Below the pieces are notes generated by a model that was not told where the DNA came from, ran no database searches, and saw only the letters and a list, made by a program, of their open reading frames with translations. From Lysobacter sp. (GTDB taxonomy: Bacteria > Pseudomonadota > Gammaproteobacteria > Xanthomonadales > Xanthomonadaceae): DNA of 64,000 nucleotides. The stretch lies in NCBI GenBank assembly GCA_008015835.1, contig SSGH01000010.1:62001-126000 (forward strand), read 5' to 3'. Below, in pieces: positions 18,740-27,490 of this stretch (position 1 is the stretch's first letter; every line of letters starts with the position of its first letter). Made by a program: the position numbers and the translations under genes.

Positions 18740-18782
18740 CGGGGCGACCCAAATCCTTCCGACGTCATCGCGACTCTCTCCC

Positions 18783-19595
18783 ATGCCATCCCTGTTCTCC
18801 GCCGCTCGCGCCTGCCTCGACGCCGCGACGCCCGACGATAAAGTCGCGCTGACGCTCGCGACCGCCGAGGCGTTCTCGCGCAGCGAACTCGCGATCGACG
18901 ACGACGCGCCGCCGCCGGAACCGATCCGCATGCCCGGGCGCCCGGAGCGTCCGAGGTTGGTGCATCCGCGCGAATTGCCGCGCCGCGGGTTCGGCAGCGA
19001 CGAGGGCCGCGCGGCGTTCATTCATTCCATCGCCCATATCGAATTCAACGCGATCGATTTGGCCTGGGACGCGGCGTATCGCTTTCGCGGCATGCCGCGC
19101 GAGTATTACGCCGATTGGGCGCAGGTCGCGCACGACGAGGCGCGGCATTTCGTGATGCTGCGCGAACGTCTGCGCGAATTCGGACGCGATTACGGCGATT
19201 ACGACGCGCACAACGGTCTGTGGGAAATGGCCGAGAAAACCGCGCATTCCGCGCTCGAACGCATGGCGCTGGTGCCGCGGGTACTAGAGGCGCGCGGATT
19301 GGACGTGACGCCCGGGATGATCGACAAATTGCGTCAACTCGGCGACGACGCCACCGCCGAGATTCTGGTCGTGATTCTGCGCGAAGAGATCGGCCACGTC
19401 GCCGCCGGTTCGCGTTGGTTTCGCTGGCATTGCGAGCGCGAAGGGCTCGACCCCGGTTCGACGTTTCGTCGATTGTTGGTCGAGTACGGCCGCGGCGTGC
19501 TGTACGGCCCGTTCAATCTGGAGGCGCGTGGTGCGGCCGGTTTCAGCGACGAAGAATTACGGGCGTTGGACAGCGCGGTCGCGGCGTTGGGCTGA
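18783..19595 (+). CDS. DUF455 family ferritin-like protein
   Basis: Protein of 270 residues. The family signature is two helices carrying metal ligands: HIEFNAIDLAWD and VAHDEARHFVML, with a third EEIGHV segment near residue 203, which suggests a di-iron ferritin-like four-helix bundle. No reaction is established for the family. No signal peptide or membrane segment is seen. The gene stands alone between the repeat and a convergent lipoprotein gene. Confidence 0.88.
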   Translation: MPSLFSAARACLDAATPDDKVALTLATAEAFSRSELAIDDDAPPPEPIRMPGRPERPRLVHPRELPRRGFGSDEGRAAFIHSIAHIEFNAIDLAWDAAYRFRGMPREYYADWAQVAHDEARHFVMLRERLREFGRDYGDYDAHNGLWEMAEKTAHSALERMALVPRVLEARGLDVTPGMIDKLRQLGDDATAEILVVILREEIGHVAAGSRWFRWHCEREGLDPGSTFRRLLVEYGRGVLYGPFNLEARGAAGFSDEELRALDSAVAALG

Positions 19596-19663
19596 CGCCG
19601 TATCGATCGCCGCCGATGCGCGCTCGCATCGAGGCGTATGCCTCGCGAGTCATGCCCTGCGAG

Positions 19664-20149
19664 TCACTCCCCCGCCAGCAGAAAAATCTCCGGCGGCGCA
19701 TCGTGCTTGCGGCCCCAGCCCATCCACGCATTGTCCGGCGAACCGATGCTGAATTCGCGCACCTCCCATCCATCGTCGCGGCGGCGGAGCAACGCATAGG
19801 TGCTGTCTTCTTCGAGGATGCCGGAGCGGCGCTCGTCGGCGTAGTGGGTGCGCATGTAATCGATTTGCGCGCCGTTCGGCGTGCGCGGATGCACGATCGC
19901 GAACGCCCAGCCGCCGCGCTCGCGCAAACTCTGTACTTCGAGGCGCAGCGGTTGATCGAGATCGTCTTCGAGTTCGAGGCGCAGACGGTCCACTAACGGT
20001 GCGCGTCGCGGATCGCCTTCGGCCACATCGATCGGGCCATCGTGGATCTCGACGGTACGCCCGCCGATCGGCATAGGCTTGCCGTCGGGCGTACAGGCCG
20101 CGACGAGAAGGGCGAGCAGCGGAATCGCGATGCGGGCGGTCGGCGTCAT
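19664..20149 (-). CDS. Predicted lipoprotein of unknown function
   Basis: Chain of 161 residues with a lipobox (IPLLALLVAAC, modified Cys near residue 19), so probably anchored in the envelope. The mature part is mixed alpha/beta with no domain I recognise; it holds PRTPNGAQIDYMRTHYADER and ends in AGE. The start ATG at 20149 gives the complete lipoprotein signal. It lies 55 bases downstream of lpxH on the same strand. Confidence 0.75.
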   Translation of the reverse strand: MTPTARIAIPLLALLVAACTPDGKPMPIGGRTVEIHDGPIDVAEGDPRRAPLVDRLRLELEDDLDQPLRLEVQSLRERGGWAFAIVHPRTPNGAQIDYMRTHYADERRSGILEEDSTYALLRRRDDGWEVREFSIGSPDNAWMGWGRKHDAPPEIFLLAGE

Positions 20150-20204
20150 ATCGGCGGCTCTCTTCTTCGTGGAAAGGTCGCGATGCCTCGCGCCCGATCT
20201 TCCG

Positions 20205-20948
20205 TTACGACGGCAGCGCGGCCAGCGTCGTGCTCTGCGCATCCACTCGCAGCACCGACCCTTGCGTGTACCAATCGCCGAGCACGATGCGTCGGCAGGC
20301 GCGGCCGTCGATGTCGACCGGATGCACGGCAGGCCGATGCGTATGCCCGTGAATCAGCGTGGCGATGCCGTAGCGCGCCAGCGTTTCGCGCACGGCCTCG
20401 GGCGAGGCGTCGGTGATCGTCTCGAATTGCGCGCGATCGTCGGTTTTCATCGCTTGCTGCCGCTCGCGGCTGGCTTCGCGCGCTTTCGCCGCGAACGCGA
20501 GCCGTGCGGCCAGCGGTTGCGATAGGAATTGCGCGCGCCATGCGGGATTGCGCGTTTGCGCGCGAAACGCTTGATACGCGAGATCGTCGGTGCACAGGCT
20601 GTCGCCGTGCATCAGCAGCGCCGGCTCGCCCGCCAGCACGATCACCGCATGTTCCGGCAGCAAACGCAGCCCGGCGCGCTGCGCAAAATCGCGGCCGACC
20701 AGAAAATCGCGATTGCCGTGTTGGAAATACACGCGTACACCGGCGTCGGACAATGCGCGCAGTTTCGCGGCGACGAACGCGCCGATCTCGGACGGGTCGT
20801 CGTCGCCCACCCAGGCTTCGAACAAATCGCCGAGGATGAACAGCGCTTCGGCTTCGCGGGCTTCGCCGTCGACGAAATCGCCGAACAATCGGGCGATGTC
20901 GGGGCGCTCGGCGTCGAGATGCAGGTCGGAGATTAACAGCGTCGTCAT
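20205..20948 (-). CDS. lpxH: UDP-2,3-diacylglucosamine diphosphatase
   Basis: Peripheral membrane metallophosphoesterase of lipid A synthesis, cleaving UDP-2,3-diacylglucosamine to lipid X and UMP. It has 247 residues. Metal motifs are in order: ISDLHLD (6-12), ILGDLFEAWVGDD, HGNRDFLVG, LMHGDSLCTDD and the C-terminal LIHGHTHRP. The ATG at 20948 starts exactly at the fold (MTTLLISDLHL). Confidence 0.95.
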   Translation of the reverse strand: MTTLLISDLHLDAERPDIARLFGDFVDGEAREAEALFILGDLFEAWVGDDDPSEIGAFVAAKLRALSDAGVRVYFQHGNRDFLVGRDFAQRAGLRLLPEHAVIVLAGEPALLMHGDSLCTDDLAYQAFRAQTRNPAWRAQFLSQPLAARLAFAAKAREASRERQQAMKTDDRAQFETITDASPEAVRETLARYGIATLIHGHTHRPAVHPVDIDGRACRRIVLGDWYTQGSVLRVDAQSTTLAALPS

Positions 20949-21099
20949 GCCGGCATTGTAGGGCGCGCCCCGGCGCGCCGTCGCCATCCATGGCCGTGCG
21001 GACCGCTGGCATCGCCCGCGAGCCGGCCGAACGGGCAGAGCCGGCCGAACCGGCGCGGTAGGGTAAAATCGCGACCTTTCCGCGCCACGGCCCCATCGC

Positions 21100-22503
21100 A
21101 TGACCATCCGCACCCGTTTCGCTCCCAGCCCGACCGGCTATTTGCACATCGGCGGCGCCCGCACGGCGCTGTACTGCTGGCTGGCCTCGCGCCACGCGGG
21201 CGGGCAGTTCGTGCTGCGCATCGAGGACACCGATCGCGAGCGCAGCACGCAAGGCGCGATCGACGCGATCCTCGACGCGATGGCGTGGCTGAATCTCGGC
21301 TACGACGAAGGCCCGATCTATCAGACGCAGCGCTTGGACCGTTACCGCGAAGTCGCGGAAAAGATGGTCGCCGACGGCGTCGCGTACTACGCCTACGAAA
21401 CGAAGGAGGAGCTGCAGGCCGTGCGCGACGCCGCGCTCGCCGCCAAGCAGAAGCCGCGCTACAACGGCGCGTATCGCGATGCGAACGCCGGGTTCCGCGA
21501 CGACCCGAACCGCGTGATCCGTTTCAAGAACCCGCTCGACGGCAAGGTCGTGTGGGACGACAAAGTCAAAGGCCGGATCGAATTCGACAACGCCGAGTTG
21601 GACGACTTGGTGATTTTTCGCGCGGACGGCTATCCGACCTACAACTTCGCGGTGGTCGTCGACGATCTCGACATGAGCATCACCGATGTGGTGCGCGGCG
21701 ACGATCACGTCAACAACACGCCGCGCCAGATCAACATCTACCGGGCGCTCGGTGCTCCGGTGCCGAATTTCGCGCATTTGCCGATGATTCTCGACGAGTC
21801 CGGCGCGAAGCTCTCCAAGCGCACCGGCGCCGCCGACGTGATGCAGTACCGCGACGCCGGTTATCTGCCGCACGCGCTGCTGAATTATCTGGTGCGTCTG
21901 GGCTGGTCCCACGGCGATCAGGAAATTTTCTCGATCGACGAGATGATCGCGCTGTTCGAGCTGCAGGACGTGAACCCCGCCGCTTCGCGGTTGGACATGG
22001 CCAAACTCGGCTGGTTGAACCAGCAGTACCTCAAGAGCGACGCCCCGGACGCGGTGGCGAAGCATCTGGTCTGGCATCTGGAGAAGGCCGGTTACGACCT
22101 CTCGAACGGCCCGAAGCCCGCCGACGTGGTGATCGCGCTGCGCGATCGCGTGCAGACGCTGAAGGACATGGCCGAGCGCGCGGCGGTGTGGTATCGCCCG
22201 CTGACCGAGTACGACGACGCGGCCGTCGCCAAGCATCTGAACGCCGCCGCCGAAGCGCCGCTGCGCGATGCGCGCGAGCGCCTGGCCGCGTTGTCGGACT
22301 GGACCGCCGAAAGCGTCAGCGCCGCGCTGCACGCCACCGCCGAAGCGCTCGGGATCGGCATGGGCAAAGTCGCGCAACCGATGCGGGTGGCGATCACCGG
22401 CACCCAGGTCAGTCCGGACATCTCGCACACGGTCTATTTGGCCGGCCAGGGCGAGGCGCTCTCCCGGATCGACGCGGCCCTGGCGAAGCTGCCGACGGCT
22501 TGA
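21100..22503 (+). CDS. gltX: Glutamate-tRNA ligase
   Basis: Charges tRNA-Glu. It has 467 residues. Class I signature motifs are [16 protein letters not shown] at the N-terminus and KLSKRTGA near residue 240, with the anticodon-binding alpha-helical part after about 320. The zur gene begins 31 bases downstream on the same strand and is probably cotranscribed. Confidence 0.97.
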   Translation: MTIRTRFAPSPTGYLHIGGARTALYCWLASRHAGGQFVLRIEDTDRERSTQGAIDAILDAMAWLNLGYDEGPIYQTQRLDRYREVAEKMVADGVAYYAYETKEELQAVRDAALAAKQKPRYNGAYRDANAGFRDDPNRVIRFKNPLDGKVVWDDKVKGRIEFDNAELDDLVIFRADGYPTYNFAVVVDDLDMSITDVVRGDDHVNNTPRQINIYRALGAPVPNFAHLPMILDESGAKLSKRTGAADVMQYRDAGYLPHALLNYLVRLGWSHGDQEIFSIDEMIALFELQDVNPAASRLDMAKLGWLNQQYLKSDAPDAVAKHLVWHLEKAGYDLSNGPKPADVVIALRDRVQTLKDMAERAAVWYRPLTEYDDAAVAKHLNAAAEAPLRDARERLAALSDWTAESVSAALHATAEALGIGMGKVAQPMRVAITGTQVSPDISHTVYLAGQGEALSRIDAALAKLPTA

Positions 22504-22534
22504 GTCCGCGGCTCCGCGACGCCATGATCACGCC

Positions 22535-23038
22535 ATGAGCGCGCATCACTGCACCGACCCGCAGCACCATGTCCACGACGCCGAGGGCTTCGTGTCCGCG
22601 GTCGAGCGCGCCTGCCGCGAGCGCGGACTGCGGCTGACGCCGATTCGCGCGCGCGTACTCGGCCTGATCGCGACGCATGGCAAACCGATCAAGGCCTACG
22701 ATCTGCTGGACCGCATCCGCAGCGACAAACTCGAAGACGAAGACAGCGCCGGCGCCGCCGCGCCGCCGACGGTGTATCGCGCGCTCGATTTCCTGCTCGC
22801 CAATGGGTTCATCCATAAACTCGAATCCGTCAACGCGTTCGTCGCTTGCCATCATCCGAATACGGCCCAGCATTCGGTGCCGTTCCTGATCTGCGATCAC
22901 TGCCATAACGCGGTCGAACTCGAAGACGAACGCATCGTCGCGACCTTGGACGAAAAAGCGCGATCGCTAGGGTTCCTGCCGCAGGCGCAGACGCTGGAAG
23001 TTCACGGCATTTGCGCGCGTTGCGCCGCTGTCGGCTGA
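22535..23038 (+). CDS. zur: Fur-family repressor, Zur type
   Basis: Zinc-responsive repressor of 167 residues. A winged-helix DNA-binding domain covers about 15-95 (RLTPIRARVLGLIATHG, PTVYRALDFLLANGFIH), followed by the metal and dimer domain with Cys pairs CDHC and CARC for structural zinc. The His-rich start (HHCTDPQHHVHD) may also bind metal. Zur rather than Fur is preferred because a ZnuD-like receptor gene lies next door and a Zur-box-like site lies at its far end. Confidence 0.88.
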   Translation: MSAHHCTDPQHHVHDAEGFVSAVERACRERGLRLTPIRARVLGLIATHGKPIKAYDLLDRIRSDKLEDEDSAGAAAPPTVYRALDFLLANGFIHKLESVNAFVACHHPNTAQHSVPFLICDHCHNAVELEDERIVATLDEKARSLGFLPQAQTLEVHGICARCAAVG

Positions 23039-23287
23039 TTCCACGGCATGCGTTGTCGCGCGAATCGCGCGCACATCCTCTTGAACGGCGAACGCGATCG
23101 ATAGACGTTTCGCGCCCGGTTTCCTGGACCCTGCCCATCTTCGAGCGTCGGTGGTCGGTCGTCGATCATGCTCCGGAAATAACGAACGCGCCCACGAGAG
23201 GCGCGTTCGATTCGGAATAAGTTGCACGCGCTGCGAAGCCGTCAGGGAGAGAGAACGACTCCGCAGACGCGTGCGGGGGCCCCATGA

Positions 23288-23440
23288 TCCGCCGCGCAGC
23301 ATGCGCGGCGGAGTAACTCGGTACATCCTCCGCCGCGCAGCATGCGCGGCGGAATAACTTGGTACATATTCCGCCGCGCAGGATGCGTTGCGGAGTCACT
23401 CGGTACATCTTCCGCCGCGCGACATGCGCGACGGAGCACT
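23288..23440. repeat. 41-bp tandem repeat array, each unit holding a hairpin
   Basis: Three full units and one partial one start at 23288, 23329, 23370 and 23411, a strict 41-bp period. Each carries the palindrome CCGCCGCGCA-loop-TGCGCGGCGG (arms perfect in units 1 and 2) followed by a linker such as AGTAACTCGGTACATCC. Units 3 and 4 have base changes. The array sits between convergent zur and the ZnuD-like gene and runs right up to the receptor's stop codon. The preceding stretch 23039-23287 shows no gene. Confidence 0.9.
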
Positions 23441-25471
23441 TCAGAAGAAGACGCGCACACCGAGATTGAAGTCGCGCCCGGGCAGCACCACGCTATCTTT
23501 GAGGTAGGAGGTATGCACGCGCGCTTCCTGATCGGTCAGGTTGCGGCCGTCCACGAACACTTCCCAGCCGTACGCGTCGGTGTCCCAGTGGTAGGCGAAA
23601 TGCGCGTCCACCAGCGTGTAGCCCGGCGTCTGCGTCTCGTCCGGCGCCACGTCGTCTTGACGCAGCACGCGCGTCGCGCCGAGCGAGGCCCGCCACGCGT
23701 CGGTTTCCCAGCTCGCGCTCACGCCGTAGCGCGACGGCGCGATGCGGGGCAGCGATTCGCCGCTGTCCAATTCGCCGCGCACGCGATCGCCGAACGCGCG
23801 GATGTCGAATTTCCCGGCCGCGTTATCGACGACGTGCGCGATGATTTCGGCTTCGAAGCCTCGGAAATCCGCGTCGGCTTGATTCCAGATGCGGATCGGC
23901 AACGGATCCTCGCCCGGTTCCGGCACCGTGAACGCGCCGGTGTCGGCCAAGTAGATGAAGCCGTCGAAGCGCGTGCTGTACACCGACGCCTTCGCGTCGA
24001 AGCGATCGCTGTGGAAATGCAGGCCGATTTCGGCCTGATTCGCGCGTTCTTCGCCGAAATTCGGGTCGCCGATCTCGTACGAGCCGGTCGCCGCATGCGG
24101 GCCGTCGGCGTACAACTCTTCCTCGGCCGGCGCGCGTTCTGCGCGATCGAGATTCGCGCTGATGCGCCATTGGTCGTTGATGTTCCACAGCGCGCCGATC
24201 GAGAGGCTCAGCGGCGTGAAATTCCGACGCGGGTTGCCGATGGCGTCCATGCGCACGCGATCGATGCGCGCGCCGAGATCGAGTTGGAACGCGTCCCACT
24301 GCGCCTGCTCCACCACGAACAGACCCTGCGAGCGCGTTTTCGTGCGCGGCACGAACGCTTCGTCGCCGATCGCTTCGAACGTGCGCTCGCCGATCTGCAG
24401 ACCGATCGCGCCGGTCCAAGCGCCGAAGGCTTGATGCGTCAGCTCGACGCGACCCTCGTTCGCTTCGCTGTCGAACCGGGTGCCGATCTCGGCGCCTTCG
24501 AATTCGGTGTGCTCGTATGCGGTGTTCGCGAACGCGAAGCGCAGGCCGTCGAAGATCCACAGATCGCGGTTCAGGCCGGCTTTGATCTCGAAGCGGTCCT
24601 GCAGCATGTCCAGCGACACGCCGGGCTCGCCGGCAGACGGGTCGCCCGGTTCGCCGGGATTGCCGTAACGGTGATCGAAACGCGACAGCGACGCGCCGAT
24701 GAAACCGTCGTCCGCCACGTACGACGCGGCAAACGCCCCGCTGCGGCTTTCGACGAAACTATTGGCCTGTTCGCCGTTCGGCGTGTCGTAATTGTCCAGA
24801 TCGCGGTAAGCGCCGTCGGCGTGCAGCACGAGCGCGCCGTTCGCGCCCATCGCGTCGACGCGCGCCATCGCGGTGCGGCCTTTGTTCACGCTGCCGTAGC
24901 GCAGTTCGGCGCGACCGCTCACGGTGTCGTCCAGCGGGCGTTCGGCGATGCGGCCGTCGACCACGTTCACCACGCCGCCGATCGCGCCGCTGCCGTAGAG
25001 CAAGGTCGCCGGGCCTTTCAACACTTCGATTTGATCCGCCAGAAACGGCTCGACCGCGGTCGCGTGGTCTTGGCTGATGGTCGAGACGTCTTGATTCGAC
25101 AAGCCGCCGGACAAGACGCCGATCCGCGGGCCGTCGAGGCCGCGCACGATCGGACGACCGACGCCGGCGCCGAAATTCGTGGTTTGCACGCCCGGCAGCG
25201 CGTTCAGGGTCTCGCCCAAGGTCGCGGATTTCGCGCGATCCAAACCTTCACCGGAGAGCACTTCGACCGGCTGGCTCAGCTCTTCGGCGGTCTTCCGCAG
25301 CGGACTGGCGTTGACGACGATGCGGTCGATTTCGGCCGGTTCGTCGTGGCGAGGGTCGGCATCGTTCGCCGGGCCTTCTTGGGCGACGGCGACGAAAGCG
25401 GGGCCGACACCGAGGGCCAGCAGGAGGGCGGCGGACAACGCGTTGCGACGACGGTACGAACGAGGCGGCAT
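23441..25471 (-). CDS. TonB-dependent receptor, ZnuD-like
   Basis: Outer-membrane receptor of about 676 residues, probably for zinc or a zinc complex. It has a signal peptide, then a plug domain from about 45 (IDRIVVNASPLRKTAEELS) with GRPIVRGLDGPRIGVLSGG, IEVLKGPATLLYGSGAIGG and VVNVVDGRI. A 22-strand barrel follows, ending in the C-terminal Phe (LGVRVFF). Zinc assignment rests on ZnuD-like plug features, the neighbouring zur, and the Zur-like box upstream. The ATG at 25471 is used; a GTG four codons earlier (25483) is also possible. Confidence 0.88.
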   Translation of the reverse strand: MPPRSYRRRNALSAALLLALGVGPAFVAVAQEGPANDADPRHDEPAEIDRIVVNASPLRKTAEELSQPVEVLSGEGLDRAKSATLGETLNALPGVQTTNFGAGVGRPIVRGLDGPRIGVLSGGLSNQDVSTISQDHATAVEPFLADQIEVLKGPATLLYGSGAIGGVVNVVDGRIAERPLDDTVSGRAELRYGSVNKGRTAMARVDAMGANGALVLHADGAYRDLDNYDTPNGEQANSFVESRSGAFAASYVADDGFIGASLSRFDHRYGNPGEPGDPSAGEPGVSLDMLQDRFEIKAGLNRDLWIFDGLRFAFANTAYEHTEFEGAEIGTRFDSEANEGRVELTHQAFGAWTGAIGLQIGERTFEAIGDEAFVPRTKTRSQGLFVVEQAQWDAFQLDLGARIDRVRMDAIGNPRRNFTPLSLSIGALWNINDQWRISANLDRAERAPAEEELYADGPHAATGSYEIGDPNFGEERANQAEIGLHFHSDRFDAKASVYSTRFDGFIYLADTGAFTVPEPGEDPLPIRIWNQADADFRGFEAEIIAHVVDNAAGKFDIRAFGDRVRGELDSGESLPRIAPSRYGVSASWETDAWRASLGATRVLRQDDVAPDETQTPGYTLVDAHFAYHWDTDAYGWEVFVDGRNLTDQEARVHTSYLKDSVVLPGRDFNLGVRVFF

Positions 25472-25498
25472 GGTGATGTACACTGATGGAGCGGGATA

Positions 25499-25521
25499 GA
25501 AATGTTATAATGTTTCAACTT
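25499..25521. promoter_or_regulatory. Zur-box-like operator between the ZnuD-like and MerC-like genes
   Basis: GAAATGTTATA at 25499-25509 is identical to the left half of the gammaproteobacterial Zur operator (GAAATGTTATA-N-TATAACATTTC); the right half is degenerate. A TATAAT (25506-25511) overlaps the box and would serve the plus-strand MerC-like gene, so a bound repressor would block it. The box also lies about 28 bases before the ATG of the receptor gene. Confidence 0.7.
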
Positions 25522-25543
25522 GGACGGGAATACCCCAAACGTC

Positions 25544-25960
25544 ATGGCCAGTTCCTCCCACCGCTTGCACAACGCCGACCGCGTCGGGTTCGCGGCTTCG
25601 TTCCTGTGCGCGATCCACTGCGCGCTCTGGCCGTGGCTGCTGGCGCTCGCGCCGGCCTTCGGTCTGGAATTCAGCGGCTGGGTCGATGTGGACCAAGCGT
25701 TCGTGGTGTTCGCGACGCTGCTCGGCGTGTCCACCTTGAGCCTGGGCTGGCGCCGTCACCGCGCGTTCCGCGCTTGGGCGCTGCTGCTGCCGGGCCTAGC
25801 CCTGGTGTGGGCGGGCTCCTTCGGCCCGCTACACGATCACGATTTGCTGCACGCGGCGGTGATGACCGCCGGCGGTGGGTTGCTCGCTCTGGCGCATCTG
25901 TTGAACCTACGGCTCACCCATCTCGCCGCCGCTGCCGAACCCGTCGCCGCGGCCGGCTGA
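25544..25960 (+). CDS. MerC-domain membrane protein
   Basis: Predicted inner-membrane protein of 138 residues with four transmembrane helices. The MerC signature is the first helix with a Cys and His near its end (FAASFLCAIHCALWPWLL). MerC proteins move mercuric ion; chromosomal relatives next to zur genes are thought to handle zinc. The ATG at 25544 is preferred over an in-frame TTG at 25520 that overlaps the operator. Confidence 0.82.
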   Translation: MASSSHRLHNADRVGFAASFLCAIHCALWPWLLALAPAFGLEFSGWVDVDQAFVVFATLLGVSTLSLGWRRHRAFRAWALLLPGLALVWAGSFGPLHDHDLLHAAVMTAGGGLLALAHLLNLRLTHLAAAAEPVAAAG

Positions 25961-26174
25961 GCCGGTTCTCGACCGAGCCACGACCCCATCCGCACCCGGC
26001 GGTCGCGTCCGTTCGCCGCATCGCTGCGTGTTACCATGCGCGGTTCGCGGCGCCCGCAGCGGCCGCGGTCAGAGATCGCTTCGTCCGCGCTCCGCTTCCG
26101 GCGCGCGCGACGGCGTCGAATTTCACGACTCCGAGCTTGACGAAATCGAGCTTCACTACATCGAGGATTTGCAC

Positions 26175-26354
26175 ATGGGTAAGGGCGACCGCAAGACCGC
26201 CAAAGGTAAACGCTACAACGCCAGCTACGGCAACGCTCGCCCGAAGTCCGCGGGCGCGCCGGCCGCCAGCACGGCCGCCGTGAAAAAGGCCGCGAAGCCC
26301 GCCGCCAAGGCCCCGGCGAAGAAAGTGGTCGCGAAGAAAGCCGCCAAAGAGTGA
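26175..26354 (+). CDS. 30S ribosomal protein THX-like with a Lys/Ala tail
   Basis: Basic protein of 59 residues. The first 25 (MGKGDRKTAKGKRYNASYGN, then ARPK) match the THX family, which sits in the head of the 30S subunit. The remaining 34 residues are a Lys/Ala/Pro-rich tail (KKAAKPAAKAPAKK) like histone H1 tails. The start at 26175 has GAGG about 8 bases upstream. A strong terminator follows. The upstream 214 bases hold nothing I can support beyond this gene's promoter. Confidence 0.85.
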   Translation: MGKGDRKTAKGKRYNASYGNARPKSAGAPAASTAAVKKAAKPAAKAPAKKVVAKKAAKE

Positions 26355-26402
26355 TCCGGCGCGCGTCCTCGGACGCGAGCGGCCTCCGCCGCGCAGCTTC
26401 GT

Positions 26403-26440
26403 CGAAACCCCGCTCCGGCGGGGTTTTCGTTTTTTCGGTT
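26403..26440 (+). terminator. Intrinsic terminator after the THX gene
   Basis: Hairpin CGAAACCCCGC-TCCG-GCGGGGTTTTCG followed by a run of T (TTTTTTC). Confidence 0.9.
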
Positions 26441-26569
26441 CGGAATGCGATGCGGGATCGTACCGAACGGGATGTCGCGGATCGTGGTGTCGATCGCATG
26501 GCTCGCTTCGCCGGCCGATCGACGAGGCGCATGTTCGGAATCGACGCGCCGACGCACGCGCTACGTGCG

Positions 26570-27490
26570 TTATCGCGTCGTGCGCATCGCCGGAATGCGT
26601 TCCAGCCGCCCGCCCGCATAGTCGCGAGAGACCGACAAATCTTCGCGATGCACGTAGCCGATGAAGCAATCGCAGATCGCGTTCGGGCAGGGCCGCGCAC
26701 GCAGCCGCGATTCGAAACTGCCGTCGTACAGATTGCCCAACGGCGCGGCGACGAAATGGCAGCGGCGCACGTGGCCGTCGCCGTCCACCGACACCACGCT
26801 GTCGCCGGTCGCGCACGGCGCGCCGAGACTCGGCGGCGGATTCAGATTGTCGTCGAAATGCGGGTCGATGCCGCGCAGCCACGCGATGTCGCGCTCGTTG
26901 TAGTAAGCCGCATCGCGTTGGTCGTAGGCGTTCAGCCACATCGGCGTGTCGGCGGGCAGCTCGGCGCGCAAAGCCGCGATCTCCTCGAAGTGCTCGCGCA
27001 AGGCGACCATGCCGACGCTGTGGCGGATGCCGCGTCGCTTCAACTCGCGGCAGCGCGACAAAAACGCGCTGCGCGGCGTTTGGCTCGGGTGATAAGTGCA
27101 CCAAAACGCGAGCGTCGTCGCGTCGGCGTCGTCGAGCCAGCGCGTGCCCATGCACAGATTGGTTTGGATCGCGACGCGCCGCAGATGCGGCAGCCGGCTC
27201 AGGGCGACTATCGCGTCGCGATAGTGTTTGCGCACCAAGCCTTCGCCCCACGGCGTGAACAGCACCGACAGCGTACGTGCGGTCTGCGCGGCGGCCCACT
27301 CGACGAAACGCGCCAAATCGGCGGCGTCGCGCTGCAACGTCGCGCGCGTGTCGCGCCGTTTCGCGAACGGGCAATACGCGCAGTCGTAATTGCAACTGCT
27401 CAAGCGTCCGCGATACAGGATCGACAAGTGCGGCGCGTCTGACGCATCCCCCTGGAGTTCATTCGCGAACGCGATGTCACTCGAACGCAT
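26570..27490 (-). CDS. STM4011 family radical SAM protein
   Basis: Radical S-adenosylmethionine enzyme of 306 residues. The iron-sulphur motif CX3CX2C is Cys33, Cys37, Cys40 (SSCNYDCAYCPF). The C-terminal part has a SPASM-like region with further Cys (RRCHFV; ARPCPNAICDCFIGY) that could bind a second cluster, as in enzymes that modify peptides or proteins. It is last in the operon and overlaps the STM4012 homologue by 14 bases. The reaction is unknown. Confidence 0.88.
   Translation of the reverse strand: MRSSDIAFANELQGDASDAPHLSILYRGRLSSCNYDCAYCPFAKRRDTRATLQRDAADLARFVEWAAAQTARTLSVLFTPWGEGLVRKHYRDAIVALSRLPHLRRVAIQTNLCMGTRWLDDADATTLAFWCTYHPSQTPRSAFLSRCRELKRRGIRHSVGMVALREHFEEIAALRAELPADTPMWLNAYDQRDAAYYNERDIAWLRGIDPHFDDNLNPPPSLGAPCATGDSVVSVDGDGHVRRCHFVAAPLGNLYDGSFESRLRARPCPNAICDCFIGYVHREDLSVSRDYAGGRLERIPAMRTTR

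Noticed and set aside
23288-23440. Possible CRISPR-like array
   Set aside because: The units are contiguous 41-bp repeats without distinct spacers, and no cas gene is present.
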